Part shown: in pieces, positions 41,621-53,520 of the stretch
Layout: every line of letters starts with the position of its first letter
Numbering within the stretch: position 1 is the first letter of the stretch
Assembly: GCF_040954645.1 (NCBI RefSeq)
Contig: NC_092804.1
Coordinates: 43,181,753 to 43,245,752 of the forward strand
From: Diabrotica undecimpunctata
Taxonomy: Eukaryota > Arthropoda > Insecta > Coleoptera > Chrysomelidae
DNA length: 64,000 bases
Reading direction: 5' to 3'
Position numbers and translations under genes: made by a program
The notes under the pieces: generated by a model
Told to the model about the DNA's origin: nothing
The model's database searches: none
The model's input: only the letters and a program-made list of their open reading frames with translations

Positions 41621-42423
41621 CTGGAACAAAAAGAATATATAAGAACGTTTTACATCTTCACCAAAAGCTATACTCTAGCAAACAAAAAAAAAGTGGAAGT
41701 AGGCGGTACTGTAGACTAGTGAGGAGCTTCATACTGTTTTCTGTACTTTTAAAATTGAAATAATATATTTAAAATTAAATAAAGTAATTTTATTATTTAT
41801 TTTTTTTTTATATTTTAAACAAATTCAATATATTATTATGTTTGCTCCTAACGCCACCTATTAACGTATTAACCTACCATACGTTGTTTACTTATGACAG
41901 ACCTGTCAAATTCAGAACAAATATTATTAATAAACAGAGCGCGGATTATATGCAAATAGCATATACGTGCATTTGTTGCATATTTTGTCAGTTTAAAAAA
42001 AAAACTGCATATTTTGAGAACATTTTAATTTACTTGCATATTATGGTCATCTTTACACCTAAAAATTATATTTAACAGTTCCCTCTGATAAGGTCGAAGA
42101 ATTTAAGGAATTTCCAAATTGAATGATCATATTTAGATAATTTTTTTTAACCCGATCTCACTGTGGTCATTAGACAACAATAGAGTATTTACAAGGAACT
42201 ATTTATTTTTATTACTGTTATTGAAATGACTTTTATAATAATGGATGAAACACTGTATTTGTGAATAATTCTACTATTGTTACAAAATGGACAATCTCAT
42301 ACCATTTTAAGGAGGTTCTTATGATCTTATAATACGGTTGTTGGTTTGCACATTAAATATTGGGTAGGCATTACTAGACTCACGCTAGTATTTTCAGTTT
42401 GTCGAAAAGCTTTGTGGTGTGTT

Positions 42424-42515
<92 letters not shown>

Positions 42516-42552
42516 AATATATATAAAATATTAATATATAAATAAAAATAAA

Positions 42553-42621
<69 letters not shown>

Positions 42622-42791
42622 TTTTGATTGATTTTAAAAATGAAGAAAATAGTAAAAAGTGCGACGTGGATTAAGGGTATTCTAAGTTAGAATTTAGTAT
42701 TGTTCTGAAGCTATTTTCTTGTGGCATTTTAAATTAATTACTATTTAACTGGGAATAAGCCACAATTAAAGGTTAAAATACGTTTATTGAC

Positions 42792-42875
<84 letters not shown>

Positions 42876-45800
42876 TTTAATTTACTAATGTTTGTATTTT
42901 GAGAACGATTTCCGAAGTGGAAATTGAAACGTCAATAAACGTATTTTAACCTTTAATTGTGGCTTATTCCCAGTTAAATAGTAATTAATTTAGAATTTAG
43001 TGGAGAAAAAGTTTTTTTTCAAAGCCTGTTCAAAAATAATTGTTTTTAAGAAAAAGTTTCAAGTGAATAAGCTTTTAAAAAGAGCGCTGCACATCGGGAA
43101 GTTTGCAGAAATGAAATGTGCGCCTGTTCAACAGAATTTTAAAAACGCATTTCAAAATGTGGGTGCAAAATCTAAGTCGGATAAGGAACTTTTTCAAGAA
43201 GACTTGTGTAAAACTATGATGGCAGCTAAAATACCACTAAGAAAACTTCAGCATCCCCAATTTAGAAGTTTTTTACAAAGGCATTGCAACCAAACCATTC
43301 CTGATGAGTCCGACCATCAGAAAGAAAAATGTTCATTCAGTATATGAGATAGTTCTTCAGGAAATAAAATCTTCAATTGCCGAGATAAACTTCTACATCG
43401 TTGTGGATGAAAGTACCGATGCTTGTGGCTGAGAAATCACACATCTGATGATTGGAGCATTTCAAAAAAATAATTCTACAAACGCATACTTAATAGCTTC
43501 GAAGCAGTTGGACAAAACCAATAATGTGATCGTATACAGATTCATACAGCAGTCTCTATCAAGCTTTCTTCCAAACCCAGCGCCAGAAGAAAAGTTGTTT
43601 GTGCTTCTATCTGATGCCGCACCCTATATGGTAAAAGTAGGACAGAACCTTAAATTATTTTACCGCAATTTGGTGCATGTTACATGTCTTCTGCACGGGA
43701 TAAACCGAGTAGCAGAAACCATCAGAACAGAATTTCTGTTAGTAAATAAGCTAATTTCAAATGTTAAAAAAGTATTCATCAAAGCCCCTCTAAGAGTACA
43801 GATGTATAGGGCGAGACTGTCTAGAGTTAGTTTACCACCAGAACCTGTAATTACCAAATAGGGAACGTGAATTAACGCAGCTATATTCCACGCGGAACAT
43901 TTTGATGCCGTTAAGGACTTAATTTTGGACATAGAGGACGACGTTCAGAGTGTAGTTCAAGGTAAGGACTCGTTACAAAGTACATTAAGCTTATTAAAGT
44001 TAATTTTTACTTTATACGAGATATGATCGCATCGTTAGATAGTGGACAATTAAGTTTAAGAGAGTCCATTAGGACCATTGAAAATTTTATGGCAAAGTGT
44101 GGCAACCGGGTAAAGTTCTCTCAGGAGATCAAATAAGGCGCAAAGCCGAAGTGTCTTTAACAAAAAATGAAGGGTTAATTTTTACAAATAGTCAAAAATA
44201 TCTACGAAAATAAGTCTTCTGACGAACATGTACCATGGCCTTATTACTATAGTATACTGCCAAAACTTCAATATTTTCCAATTACGTCAGTAGACGTTGA
44301 AAGAACCTTTTCTATGTCTAAATACATTTTTACTGATAGAAGACAATCATTTTTACTGGAAAATTTCTAAAAGTATCTTGTTGTAAATGCGTTTTATAGT
44401 ATTTCCAAACGAGAAATTGTATAATATTGTAATACTTTTTTGTACCATTTTAAAATAGTAAATAATTGTATCTGGCTATGTTTTTCTTACTTAGTATGTG
44501 TATTTTTCCAAATAAAAACCAATTTTTGAACATAGTACTTTTTGCACCCTATTTTGTTGTATTAAATCATTAAATTTTATTACATATTGGATTGCAATAT
44601 TTGTGCATATTTTCATAAAAAGATGCATATACAGATTGAACGAATTTAAAACGGAACATACGAAAACAATGTATTCCGGCTCAACTCCGCTCTAGGTGGT
44701 TGGTCAACAAAAGGTTGTCAAATAATTATATTATAAAAATCCAATACTTCAGTGGGCTGCTGGATTCTGAATTCTTTCAAGAACAAGTCAAAACTCCACC
44801 CAAATAGGTTGCCTAGAATCACTGAAAAAACTAGACTACACAAGCAGTCATTATGCTGTCAAACCACTTATCGCTTCCTTATAGTCCAAGAGATAGAGCC
44901 GAAATTTTGAACTGATCAGTAATATGACATTTCTCTATTGGAATATATTCATTGTAACTGGGTTAAGACTTTGCCTTACAGGCGGACGCCCCTCGTGGTA
45001 CAGGGGGTGGCTATACAGGGATGAAGTTGTCATTTTTTTCGGAAAAATTAACGATCGATAATATGGCTGAAAATTTGACCAGAGGTATATTTAAGAAAAA
45101 AATGTGATTTGTAAAGTAAATATGACTTTAGTTTGAAAAAAAAAAACATTATCATAATATCATTTTAAAACTACAAAATATTCTATAAAAGATTCAGACG
45201 ATGACGTAGAGTTTTATCAGATGTTTTAGAAAAGTTTTTCTAATTTTTTTTTCTTATCGGAAAAATCGTTTGAAAATTTTTGGAAAAAAATCATGGTATA
45301 ACTGACAGAAAATCGAAAGGATTCTACAATTTAGATTTTACCTCAAAAAATTACGAAAATTTTCATTTACGGAAATTTTTTTGGAAAATTTTGAGGAAAA
45401 CTCTACTTGACGCTTTTCAGAATAGTAACAGAAGTGAGCATACAAATTTTCAAATCAATCGGTATAAAAATATCATAATAAAATCAGTTTGAAAATTGTT
45501 ACCGAGACCTAAAATGCGCAGGCAAGTGATACATTTGATCCCGTTTTATGGCTCCCTGTAACAACCCAGCTGTCCGCTCTTTTCGATTTAGAGTTTTTAG
45601 GGGCTAAATAATGAGCCATGAAAATGGCGGACATATTACTTATCGTTAATTTTTTCCCAAAAAATTGCAATTTCACCCCTGTCCGCCACCCCTTATGTAT
45701 CCACTCTCGCGTCCGCCCTTTGGGATTTCGTCTAGTTATACCAAGATCTTACTCTGGGCAAATTTTCAGCCATATTATCGATCGTTAATTTTTCCGAAAA

Positions 45801-48800
45801 AAATGAGAACTTCATCCCTGTATAGCCACCCAATGTACCACGAGGGGCGTCCGCCTGTAAGGCAAAGTCTTAACCCAGTTACAATGAATATATTCCAATA
45901 GAGAAATGTCTTATTACTGATCAGTTCAAAATTTCGGCTCTATCTCTCCGACTATTAGGCAAGCTCCTCTTTCCTTTAAAGGAGACAGATAGTTGAACGA
46001 TATTTTATACAATGTCTATCACCGGGTATGGATTTATTTTTGTCCAAGTTTTATATTGGTCCACTATTTCAAATGCAGTTCAAACAGACATATATTAAAT
46101 TGTATGTTCCGTTTTAAATTCGTTCAATCTGTATATGTATATTCTTTAAAAAAAATGTTGCATATATTCCGCGCTCTAATAATAAAATATAAATAAATAT
46201 TATTTGATAGTAAATTTAATTATTAAAAATAATAATTGTATTTACCTACTTGAAATTATTGTAAAACGAGAATTATTATAAAAATTTAAACAGATGATTC
46301 AATGTCTATATTTTGTTAGTTGTTTTTCATGCAGTGTTTAATTTAAACCTGCTTAGAGTAAATATATGATGACTAGAGACGAATTGATCGAGATTAGTGA
46401 ATCGATGTCAAGAACCGCTATTCTATGACGCTACTCGTCACTTGTGACAACACCATCTTGTGGCGCTAGTTCCGTGACGCGTGCCTCAGAATTTTACAGT
46501 ATAGAAAAAAAGTATTATAACGCCAGTGTAGAAGATTCGGTTCAACAGCTATTATAATAGTGTGTTCATTACATGAACCAACGAGCAAATTTCATTGGCG
46601 GTAGAGCAAGCAGCGAGTTTATCAAGTAAAAGCTCAAAGCAAAGAGCGAGTTCTGCATGTAAATGTAATTTTCTCGACAGAATTTGTATGCTAAAGAATA
46701 AGTTTTGGGAAATTCTGATTTTATCATTTGATTCCTATTTAAAATTGAAATAAACTTAATAAAAAAGAGGTTGATTTTGTCGATTAGCGAGTGTTGAAAA
46801 TAATGGCCTCATATATTCTCTGAATTTTCCTTTATTTCAGTTTGAACCCAGTTTCATATTTCCCCATTTTAAAAAATCCAATAAGGAAAATATAAAACAC
46901 TTACTTGAATTGAAGTTAAAATAGCAGATACGTCATAAGTAGGACTCCATCTATTTTGTAATATATCTAAACATATACCACCATCAGCATATACATTAGG
47001 GTGAAACATATGACTAACGAATCTGACTGTAGGTGGTTTATTTGGATATTCTTCTGTAAACTCAATAGTTAGTTTAAAAGTACCATCTTCAAAGGGTGTG
47101 TCATGGGGTCCAAATATAACTGCATTCCAGATCATTATATTATTGTCAGTAGGAGCACCACTGACTCCAGTAGGTGGGTCCTCCTGTAATCTAAAAAAAA
47201 AAGAAAAAAAACATTAATTTTTTTCTAGAAAATTGACTAATTTGACATACAAAAATTTACATTTCAGAGCATCCATGGGAATGCAACACTTTAAACATCT
47301 ATTACACATCAATATTTGTAATTGTAAATAGTGCCAGTTCCCCCTCTGTTCAGTCACAAAAGTATTTACACTAATCATTGTTGTTACACAGTATACATAA
47401 TCAGAACTACAGAAAATGCAATAATTTTTGAAAGGAAAAATTTCTTGAATCTTTGACCTCTTTAAGACTTTCTCTCCTTCATCCTCATTGGTTTGAGAAT
47501 GGACTTGACATTCTTTACTATAATTATTGTGCTATGGTTATAAATACTAACAGTTTCACTCAGTGCTCAGTTCCTATGAGCTCCTATTCCTTGTATGAGC
47601 TTGTCATACAAAAAAAAATAGATCATAGGAATTTTAAAGCATCAAGCAACTCATATGAGAAATTTTCGGTGTTAAGGGAAAGATGTAAATCATTATAATC
47701 ATCATCATAAGTAGTATGTTATAAGAAGTATTTAGAGAATATTCAAGCACATCTTTCAAGTAATCCCCGCTCTTTTTAGAGACACATTAGTGCTACACGT
47801 GGGTCTAGTGCTTATCATAATGTAATGTCTAGTAAAGGTGAGGAGATAGTCAATATATTTGCCACTTATTTTTTAGGTACATATAATGATAGTGAGTATA
47901 ATTTACCTAATTTTGAATTAAACTATAGTGTTGATTTCCAGATTCTGAAATTTAGTCTGACTGATGTTTTTGAGGGGATTATGAGAGTAAAAACTACATA
48001 TTCTTTGGGACCTGATGGTATACTTGTAGCACTTATTAAAAACTATTTTTTGCCTTTGTAAACCTTTACAACAAATTTTCAATTTATCATTGTTATTATC
48101 TGTATTTCCATAGTAATTAAAAAATAGTTTTCTTACACTTATCTATAAATCTGGCACTTATGAGTGTGTTAATAATTATAGAGGTATAACTATTCAATAA
48201 GCACTCCCGAAACTTCTTGATAAATTGGTATCAATAAATCTCACCTGCTACTGTTCTACTGTTGAAATAAATAAATAAAGAATTCCATAAAATGAAACTA
48301 TCATTTAAAAAGCCTTGAATTGATACTCATTTTATTTGTGACAAATTTCATATGCAAATACAACTTTGTAAAGATGAACAATCTAAAGCTGAACTTGTTA
48401 GTGAACTTGACAGAAATTAAATCTCAGCAGATCAGGCATATAGGGAGAACAGATTTAATACACAACTAAGTAAAGATGACATCACAGTGCAGACATTCAC
48501 ATTTGATTTTCAACAGTGTCTGAAGTTCCTTAATTGCTTTTTATAAAAGGCAATTGTGGACAAGACCTAAGAATACATGACAACAAAACTGGAAAAGCCT
48601 TGTGCTATGTGTGGTACCAAACCATTGCTGCTCGAAGGGCTAACCAAATTTCCTCTTGTTTATACAAACATTTGCAGACTTAATTGTCAACAAATGTAAA
48701 ATACATCATCTTCTACTGACACTTGTACTGGTCAAAATAGAAACTCCCACATCAGTACAATGTTCACATGAATGTACTTCTATGTCCCTGACATGTTCAA

Positions 48801-51334
48801 TAGAACATAAGTTTATGATTCAGGGATAGTGATGAGTAGGTCACGAACGATCTGTTCACAAAGATTGAATCCTTTCAAAGACCCGTGATTGATATAATCG
48901 CGTTCTGTGAGCCTATCGTTTGAATGACACTATGACTATGAATGATGCTGTATAGTGTTTAAGAAACGAACTATGTGATATGATGAACATGTTGATTGGT
49001 CAATTCATGGAGCTCCTAAATTAATTGGAACAGGAAGCCCCTATGCTACAAAACTGTAAATTTTTTTTATTTTATTTATTTATATATGGCATCCATTTAC
49101 TTACAATTTTTACAAAGTTACATCTTAAAAATAATAAATTATTAAAATAACAATCAAACCTTAACAACAATAAATTATTAAAATAACAAACACCTCTGAA
49201 TAATACAAACATATAAGAATAATACAGATGTACAACAAACTTATCGTAAGATACTTTTTAGTTGTTTTTTAAACAAACTAATTAATTTTTTTCAATTAAT
49301 TAATTAATTAAATTATATACATTCGAATTGTCGAGTCAATGGTCCCGTATTCTGTTCTGTTTAGTTTAACAATTAAAATTGTTTAGTCTAGTTATGTTTT
49401 AAGTAAAATGGAAAAAAAAAAGAAAAAAAGTATTATGTGGAATTTTTTTGATCAAAGAGAGATGTTATCGAGGAAATGAAATGGGAACAATAGATTACAA
49501 CGTCAAAAGTATTTTGATGTTGCAATCATAAGCCTCAGGTCATAAGCAATGCGCTTAAACATTATTGTTCTGATTTTCTCCAATGTTCGGTAAATGCTCC
49601 AACAGAAGTTAAAGACTTTGGGAAACAGTTGTTGGATAAGTTAAACCAATGTTTCCACCTTATAGAGGAATTTAAAATAGATGCAGAAGCCACTTTATTA
49701 GATCCTTGTTTTAAAAGGCATGGATTCAACAATGAATCCGCTTTTGAACAAGTAAAGCAATCTTTAGTGAAACAAGTGACTGCTTTAATAAGTCTAGCTA
49801 AAGAACAAAATTCAATAAATCCTACACAACAAACCGAAAATCATGGCGTGGAAGAGACATATAAATCAGTGTGGGCCACTTTTGACAAAAAAGTAAGTAA
49901 TCATATGCAAACAAATAGTCCAAAAGTGTCAGCAATAACTGAAGTTGATAAGTACCTTGGTGAACCTCTACAGGCTAGAAAGGACAATCCGTTGCAATGG
50001 TGGGACAAAGGAGTCATATTTGAGTTGGTCAAGAAAAAACTGCATTGTTGCTATGTCTATGCTATGACATAGAAGTGGACACTGACCATAGCATAATTGA
50101 AAAGAAAAAAACTAAAATACAGATTTACCATCCCCATGACTGGATGCAGCTAATAAAATCTAGCATTCCCAAATTTGATGCAGTTTAAATGAAGATAATG
50201 GACTTTTTTGATTTTTCTTCTCTTCTTCAAGGTCTGTTAGTTCAAAAACATAAAGATGTAAATAATGAACAGTTTAAATGGCTACAGACAAAGTGGTTAA
50301 GGTACGAACAAGATTTTGGTGTTTTTATTCAAAGGCTTATTCAAAGATTGCTTACACAGAGATGATCCCTTCTACAATATCTGTAATTTCTAATCAGCCA
50401 ATTCCAATTTCTAATGAGAAACGAAACTACTTGTTGTCACTGCTGCTGATACTAGACATTTTTTACCAATTTTATAAAGATTTACTTTCAACAGAAAATT
50501 TGCGTAACACATATCCAGATATTGTGGAAGATCTTCAAGAATCCAAATTTTAAAGCAACTATGTTAATAAATTATGTACAATTCTGTAGTAAACTTAAAA
50601 CACATGCCATTTACTTATTTTGAACCAATGAACATTTCCAAGTCAAATAAAAACTTCCCAACTGTTTTGTCTTATGTTTTATTGTAGTAATAGTTTGAAA
50701 CAAAGAAAGTATATATATGCAGAAACACCAATGAAACAAGTATTGGTGACAAGTTACAATAAAATATTGTAACATTTAAATATTTATGCATTTTACATTT
50801 ACACAAAGAATTTTAAAAAATTAGTCAATAAATGAATATACACTCATTACTTTAAGGATTGTGTTGTAAAGAGATTGACTTTTGTATTTTCAATTTGGTA
50901 TTATTCAGAACTATGTGCAATAATGGTTTATGGAAACATAATTTTCTTTGACACCTATACCTATTTTACATAAGATGACTAAATTTGCTAATTTGGATGG
51001 GGAACTAATAACAAAGCAAATTGGTTTTTGCATTCTTTGTCTCATAATTAAATAATTTTCCAACATTTATAATTAGGATTATTTAAACAAAAGATCTATA
51101 TTTATTTTTCTGATAGCATAAAAGGAAAATATTTTTTTAATTTCCACTTAATGTACCAGTACCTACACTGTCACCATAATTCTCGAATTGTTAATCAATA
51201 TTCTCTTATCTATTCACAAAAAGCTAATAATAATATCTACCAAACACTAGTTTCAAGACCAAGACCAATGAAAATTAATGAATCACCAACCTTTTGAAGT
51301 CTCTCATAAGGCGTCTTCGGGCAGGAGTAGACAT
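41495..51334 (-). CDS. Ubiquitin-conjugating enzyme E2, Rad6/UBE2A type
   Basis: Three exons join in phase: 51334-51291, 47190-46905 and 41620-41495, giving 151 aa, the length of insect Rad6 proteins. The protein starts [15 protein letters not shown], and the E2 core contains the HPN motif (His78-Asn80) and the catalytic Cys88 in [14 protein letters not shown]. It ends [10 protein letters not shown] without the acidic tail of yeast Rad6, as in animals. The reaction is transfer of ubiquitin from E1 via the Cys88 thioester to Lys; known partners are Rad18 (PCNA in DNA-damage tolerance) and Bre1 (histone H2B), in the nucleus. Both introns (4.1 and 5.3 kb) are filled with mobile elements, yet the coding sequence is intact. 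The first donor is GTTGGT. Confidence 0.96.
42428..42622. repeat. Compound (AT)n and (GA)n microsatellite
   Basis: A pure AT tract to about 42496, a decayed AT/AAT zone to 42557, a second pure TA tract to 42600, then (GA)n to 42622. It lies inside the hAT element. Confidence 0.95.
42699..42989. mobile_element. Hairpin element copy 2, with poly(A) tract and 12-bp target duplication
   Basis: The same sequence as the element at 4327-4548 (lead CTGAAGCTATTTTCTTGTGG, then the inverted arms). Flanks TTAGAATTTAGT at 42687-42698 and 42990-43001 form a perfect 12-bp duplication. A run of about 78 A (42795-42872) replaces or invades the part of the left arm where copy 1 has GTTTCAATTTCCACTTC. Confidence 0.85.
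42795..42872. repeat. Poly(A) homopolymer of about 78 bases
   Basis: Continuous A run inside hairpin element copy 2. Its length may be an assembly estimate. Confidence 0.9.
42990..44400 (+). pseudogene. CGGBP1-like hAT transposase pseudogene
   Basis: Open blocks at 43000-43347 and 43448-43861, then fragments to 44400, with frameshifts and stops between. Motifs: [20 protein letters not shown] with [26 protein letters not shown] (first catalytic Asp region, near 43405); [14 protein letters not shown] (second); [15 protein letters not shown]; and the C-terminal dimerisation block [21 protein letters not shown] start near 43000 may be an artefact of the hairpin insertion just upstream. Confidence 0.85.
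44876..45960. repeat. Foldback FB4, about 1.08 kb, inside the hAT element
   Basis: The outer pair is AGAGATAGAGCCGAAATT (about 44889) and its inverse near 45935. TTACAGGCGGACGCCCCTCG (44976) pairs with CGAGGGGCGTCCGCCTGTAA (45841-45860). ATTAACGATCGATAATATGG (45047) pairs with CCATATTATCGATCGTTAAT (45770). The arms are about 200 bp of strong similarity, becoming weaker inward. Further out, GAACGAATTTAAAACGGAAC (44637) also has its inverse at 46107-46127, so the symmetric region may be larger. Confidence 0.82.
46905..47190 (-). CDS. Rad6-type E2, exon 2 (catalytic core)
   Basis: The acceptor is TTTTTTTAG (above 47190) and the donor is CAA|GTAAGT at 46904. It encodes residues 15-109, including [42 protein letters not shown] with Cys88, and SAILTSIQ. 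Confidence 0.97.
47460..48285 (+). mobile_element. Jockey/CR1-like LINE relic in E2 intron 1
   Basis: Reading with breaks: a linker [12 protein letters not shown] / [20 protein letters not shown] and LRERCKSL, then [50 protein letters not shown] text and NYRGITI. LGPDGI and NYRGI are RT landmarks. The downstream RT palm is lost. Confidence 0.75.
48335..48826 (+). mobile_element. Element with [11 protein letters not shown] motif, 5' fragment
   Basis: Reads [48 protein letters not shown], then [20 protein letters not shown] (with a shift), [14 protein letters not shown] and a decayed DHKFMI. Proteins with YSDxCxGQNRN blocks recur in insect genomes and look transposon-encoded; I do not know their class with certainty. 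The reading resumes at 50067. Confidence 0.6.
48827..50066 (+). mobile_element. hAT remnant nested in the previous element
   Basis: It begins with a hAT-like end CAGGGATAGTGATGAGTAGG near 48823 and contains an open block (49629-50072) with [32 protein letters not shown] and [20 protein letters not shown], the C-terminal catalytic and dimerisation part of a ZBED-type hAT transposase. The normal C-terminal end after this is lost and no right terminal repeat was found. Confidence 0.75.
49629..50072 (+). pseudogene. ZBED-type hAT transposase fragment
   Basis: 147 codons open. [11 protein letters not shown] corresponds to the LDPRFK motif of hAT transposases, and [10 protein letters not shown] to the NPLxWW dimerisation motif. 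The C-terminal SERVFS block is absent. Fragment only. Confidence 0.78.
50067..50553 (+). mobile_element. Element with [11 protein letters not shown] motif, 3' fragment
   Basis: Continues [54 protein letters not shown], then [19 protein letters not shown] and FYQFYKDL. It fits as the downstream part of the 48335-48826 reading, interrupted by the hAT remnant. Several stops and shifts. Confidence 0.6.
50554..51290. other. 5' part of E2 intron 1, nothing recognised
   Basis: AT-rich, no coding signal or clear repeat. Confidence 0.5.
51291..51334 (-). CDS. Rad6-type E2, exon 1
   Basis: ATG at 51334-51332 and 44 coding bases encode [15 protein letters not shown]; the exon leaves in phase 2 (AAAAG|GTTGGT). 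The donor is weak, lacking GTAAGT. The start matches the near-invariant animal Rad6 N-terminus. Confidence 0.93.
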
Positions 51335-53084
51335 GTTGTATTTAAATTTAATATATTATATTTCACCTAAATATATTTATTAATAGTTTTATATACAACA
51401 AAACACAGTAAATTTGCACTATGTTAGAACATTCAATTAACTTCCAAATCCCAGAATATCTTTCTTTGCATGACATAAATGTCTAATAACAGTTTTGTTC
51501 ACTTCACGAGTTCTACTCTTTGCTGTCATCTGTACATCAGAAATCAGAATCAGAACATATTTGGCTACGTCAAATTTGTTGTGTTAATTTGTGAAAAGGT
51601 CATTTTACGTTGCAGGGCATTTTCTAGCGAATGGTCACTTTTTAATTTACTTAAATTACAATTAAATTCTAAGCATTATATTAAAACTGATTATTAAATA
51701 TATATGCAATCGATCATTGAACCCAATTTTGAATTTTCTCATAGATTTATGTGAAAACTTTAATACCATGATATTATAGCTTTAATGATGTTGGTATCAA
51801 TGATACATAACTGAAATTGTTGGTGATCCTGTTTTACAAAAACGCAAAACGCTGCCAGGTACATCCGCAATTATATCTAACCTCAAAGTTTAGCTTGAGT
51901 CCAGTACACGTTTTGTTTAAATATCTGCAGAAAACAAATTTAATAAGTAAGTTTCATTTTATTTTAGAATATTTTTGTTTTCTTTTGGTATATATACATT
52001 TTCTTTAAAGAACCGTTCTTTATTTCATAATGTTTAACAACATAGCATCTTTTTTATTAAATCCAGTAACAACCTTCTGAAATATACATCTACACGTTTT
52101 TATCAAAATATAAGCCACATTGTTTCAATTATTCAATTTTATATACAGTTCTTTCAGTTCTAATTTTGACAACACACTAAATATTTGCCCAGAACATAAT
52201 ATATATACTTAATTGTAATATTTATGATGTACTAATAACACAAACACAAATTTTTTTTATGAAAAAGTGGTTTAAGTTTAATAGGTGTAATATAGTAAAT
52301 GGGGTGTGCTGATCACGAATCTGTGATCTGTGCTTAATTTTTTTCAGCACGTCAGGTTTTCAGAGAAATTGTGTTTAAAATTTTTCATAGAATCTGCCAA
52401 AAATACTGAGAAAATATTTGTTGTAACTATATTTAATACAAAATTACATGCAAAATTGAGTTGTTTATAAAAAAAACAATGGAGTACTTATAATCTATAT
52501 AATCCTTGGTTTTTGAATAAAATTGTTCTTTTTTTTTTTCGTGAAAACTGAGTTTTGTAGTTTTCTTTTTGTGGATTTTTGGAAGCCCTCTTCAAGGTAC
52601 AGCAGTAATCAGTCATCATTCTAATATTCCATCTTCCTTGGTAACTTATAATATAACCTAATATTTCATCTCCCTGGAAAATAGTCAACATGGGAATCCA
52701 GAAAATTAAGTTTGGCACTCATATTACATCCCAGTTTTCCTGGGATTCTGGGAAAATGAGGATTCCTGGTCCAGGTACAGGTCATTTAGCAGGTGTTAAA
52801 TCAGGATACTGAATTGTATGTTTATTTTTCTAATTTAAACCCTTGACATCGCAGGAGCAAAAGTAACAGGTGTCTCCATGTTTTTGGTTCCCTCCATACC
52901 ACAGGAATGCCTAAGGGCAAAGAGCTATGTGTATCTTTTGTCCATTTTCTCAACACACTGAAAGCACACTTTGTGTGAAGCCCAAGGTTTGTCCTGATCA
53001 CCCAGCTTTATACTGAAGTAAACATGATAAGTGATAAACTATAAAAAGTAGAGTGTGCAGGTGGGTGGAATGAGGCCAGCAGAG
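51335..53084. other. Upstream region between the E2 gene and the tandem family
   Basis: Contains the presumed promoter and 5' UTR of the E2 gene just above 51334. No TATA box or other element is clear enough to name. The rest is AT-rich. Confidence 0.45.
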
Positions 53085-53520
53085 AGAGCTATAAATATTG
53101 GATTACCCCAGGTGCCAATATTGGGACTACTTTTATTTTTAATCTTTATTAATGTTTTTCAACAGACATACCTCACTAGTTCATTTAGTCTTTTTGCTGA
53201 GGACACTATATGATCTTAATGCAGACAGAGAAGCTTCACAACAAGCACAAGTTAATGCAGAACAATGGTTTGCAGCAAATATGTTGCTTCTAAACCTCAA
53301 TAAAACCCAAACTTTTTTTAGGGGTTTATTTGGGTGCAGAACTATGTGGGAAAGCTCATACAAGGTCCCTTGTTACTAAATTAGGATCTAACTTTTTTGA
53401 TAAGGAAACTTTCTGAATGTGTATCTCAATTCACTCTAAAACATGGCTTTTTGCACTATGTCATTCACACATCATCTAAGCTTTTGGCATGGGGTCACAG
53501 TCCTGGAGCCAAAAAAGTAA
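53085..53520 (+). mobile_element. LINE reverse transcriptase fragment (Jockey/CR1-like)
   Basis: Reads GLPQVPILGLLLFLIFINVF (a decayed VPQGSILGPLLFLIYIND), LFAEDTI (FADDT), AEQWFAANMLLLNLNKTQ, then LRKLSECVS, LFHSHI-like text and LLAWGHSPGAKKV. This is RT palm and thumb of a LINE. Its end abuts the next foldback. Confidence 0.8.

Larger units (their letters stand above)
41935..46178 (+). mobile_element. 4.2-kb hAT element (CGGBP1-like transposase) in E2 intron 2
   Basis: The ends CAGAGCGCGGATTATATGCA (41935) and TGCATATATTCCGCGCTCTA (ending 46178) are inverted. The flanks TTAATAAA (41927-41934) and ATAATAAA (46179-46186) are an 8-bp target duplication with one mismatch. GCATAT repeats lie just inside both ends. 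The plus-strand transposase relic (43000-44400) is of the CGGBP1-like hAT group. The element has itself been invaded by AT-rich microsatellites (42428-42622), a hairpin element with poly(A) (42699-42989) and a foldback (44876-45960). Confidence 0.85.

Noticed and set aside
41521..41763. Plus-strand open frame of 80 codons
   Set aside because: Antisense to exon 3 of the E2 gene and runs into its intron.
42428..42622. CRISPR-like or satellite array
   Set aside because: Simple AT and GA dinucleotide repeats without spacers.
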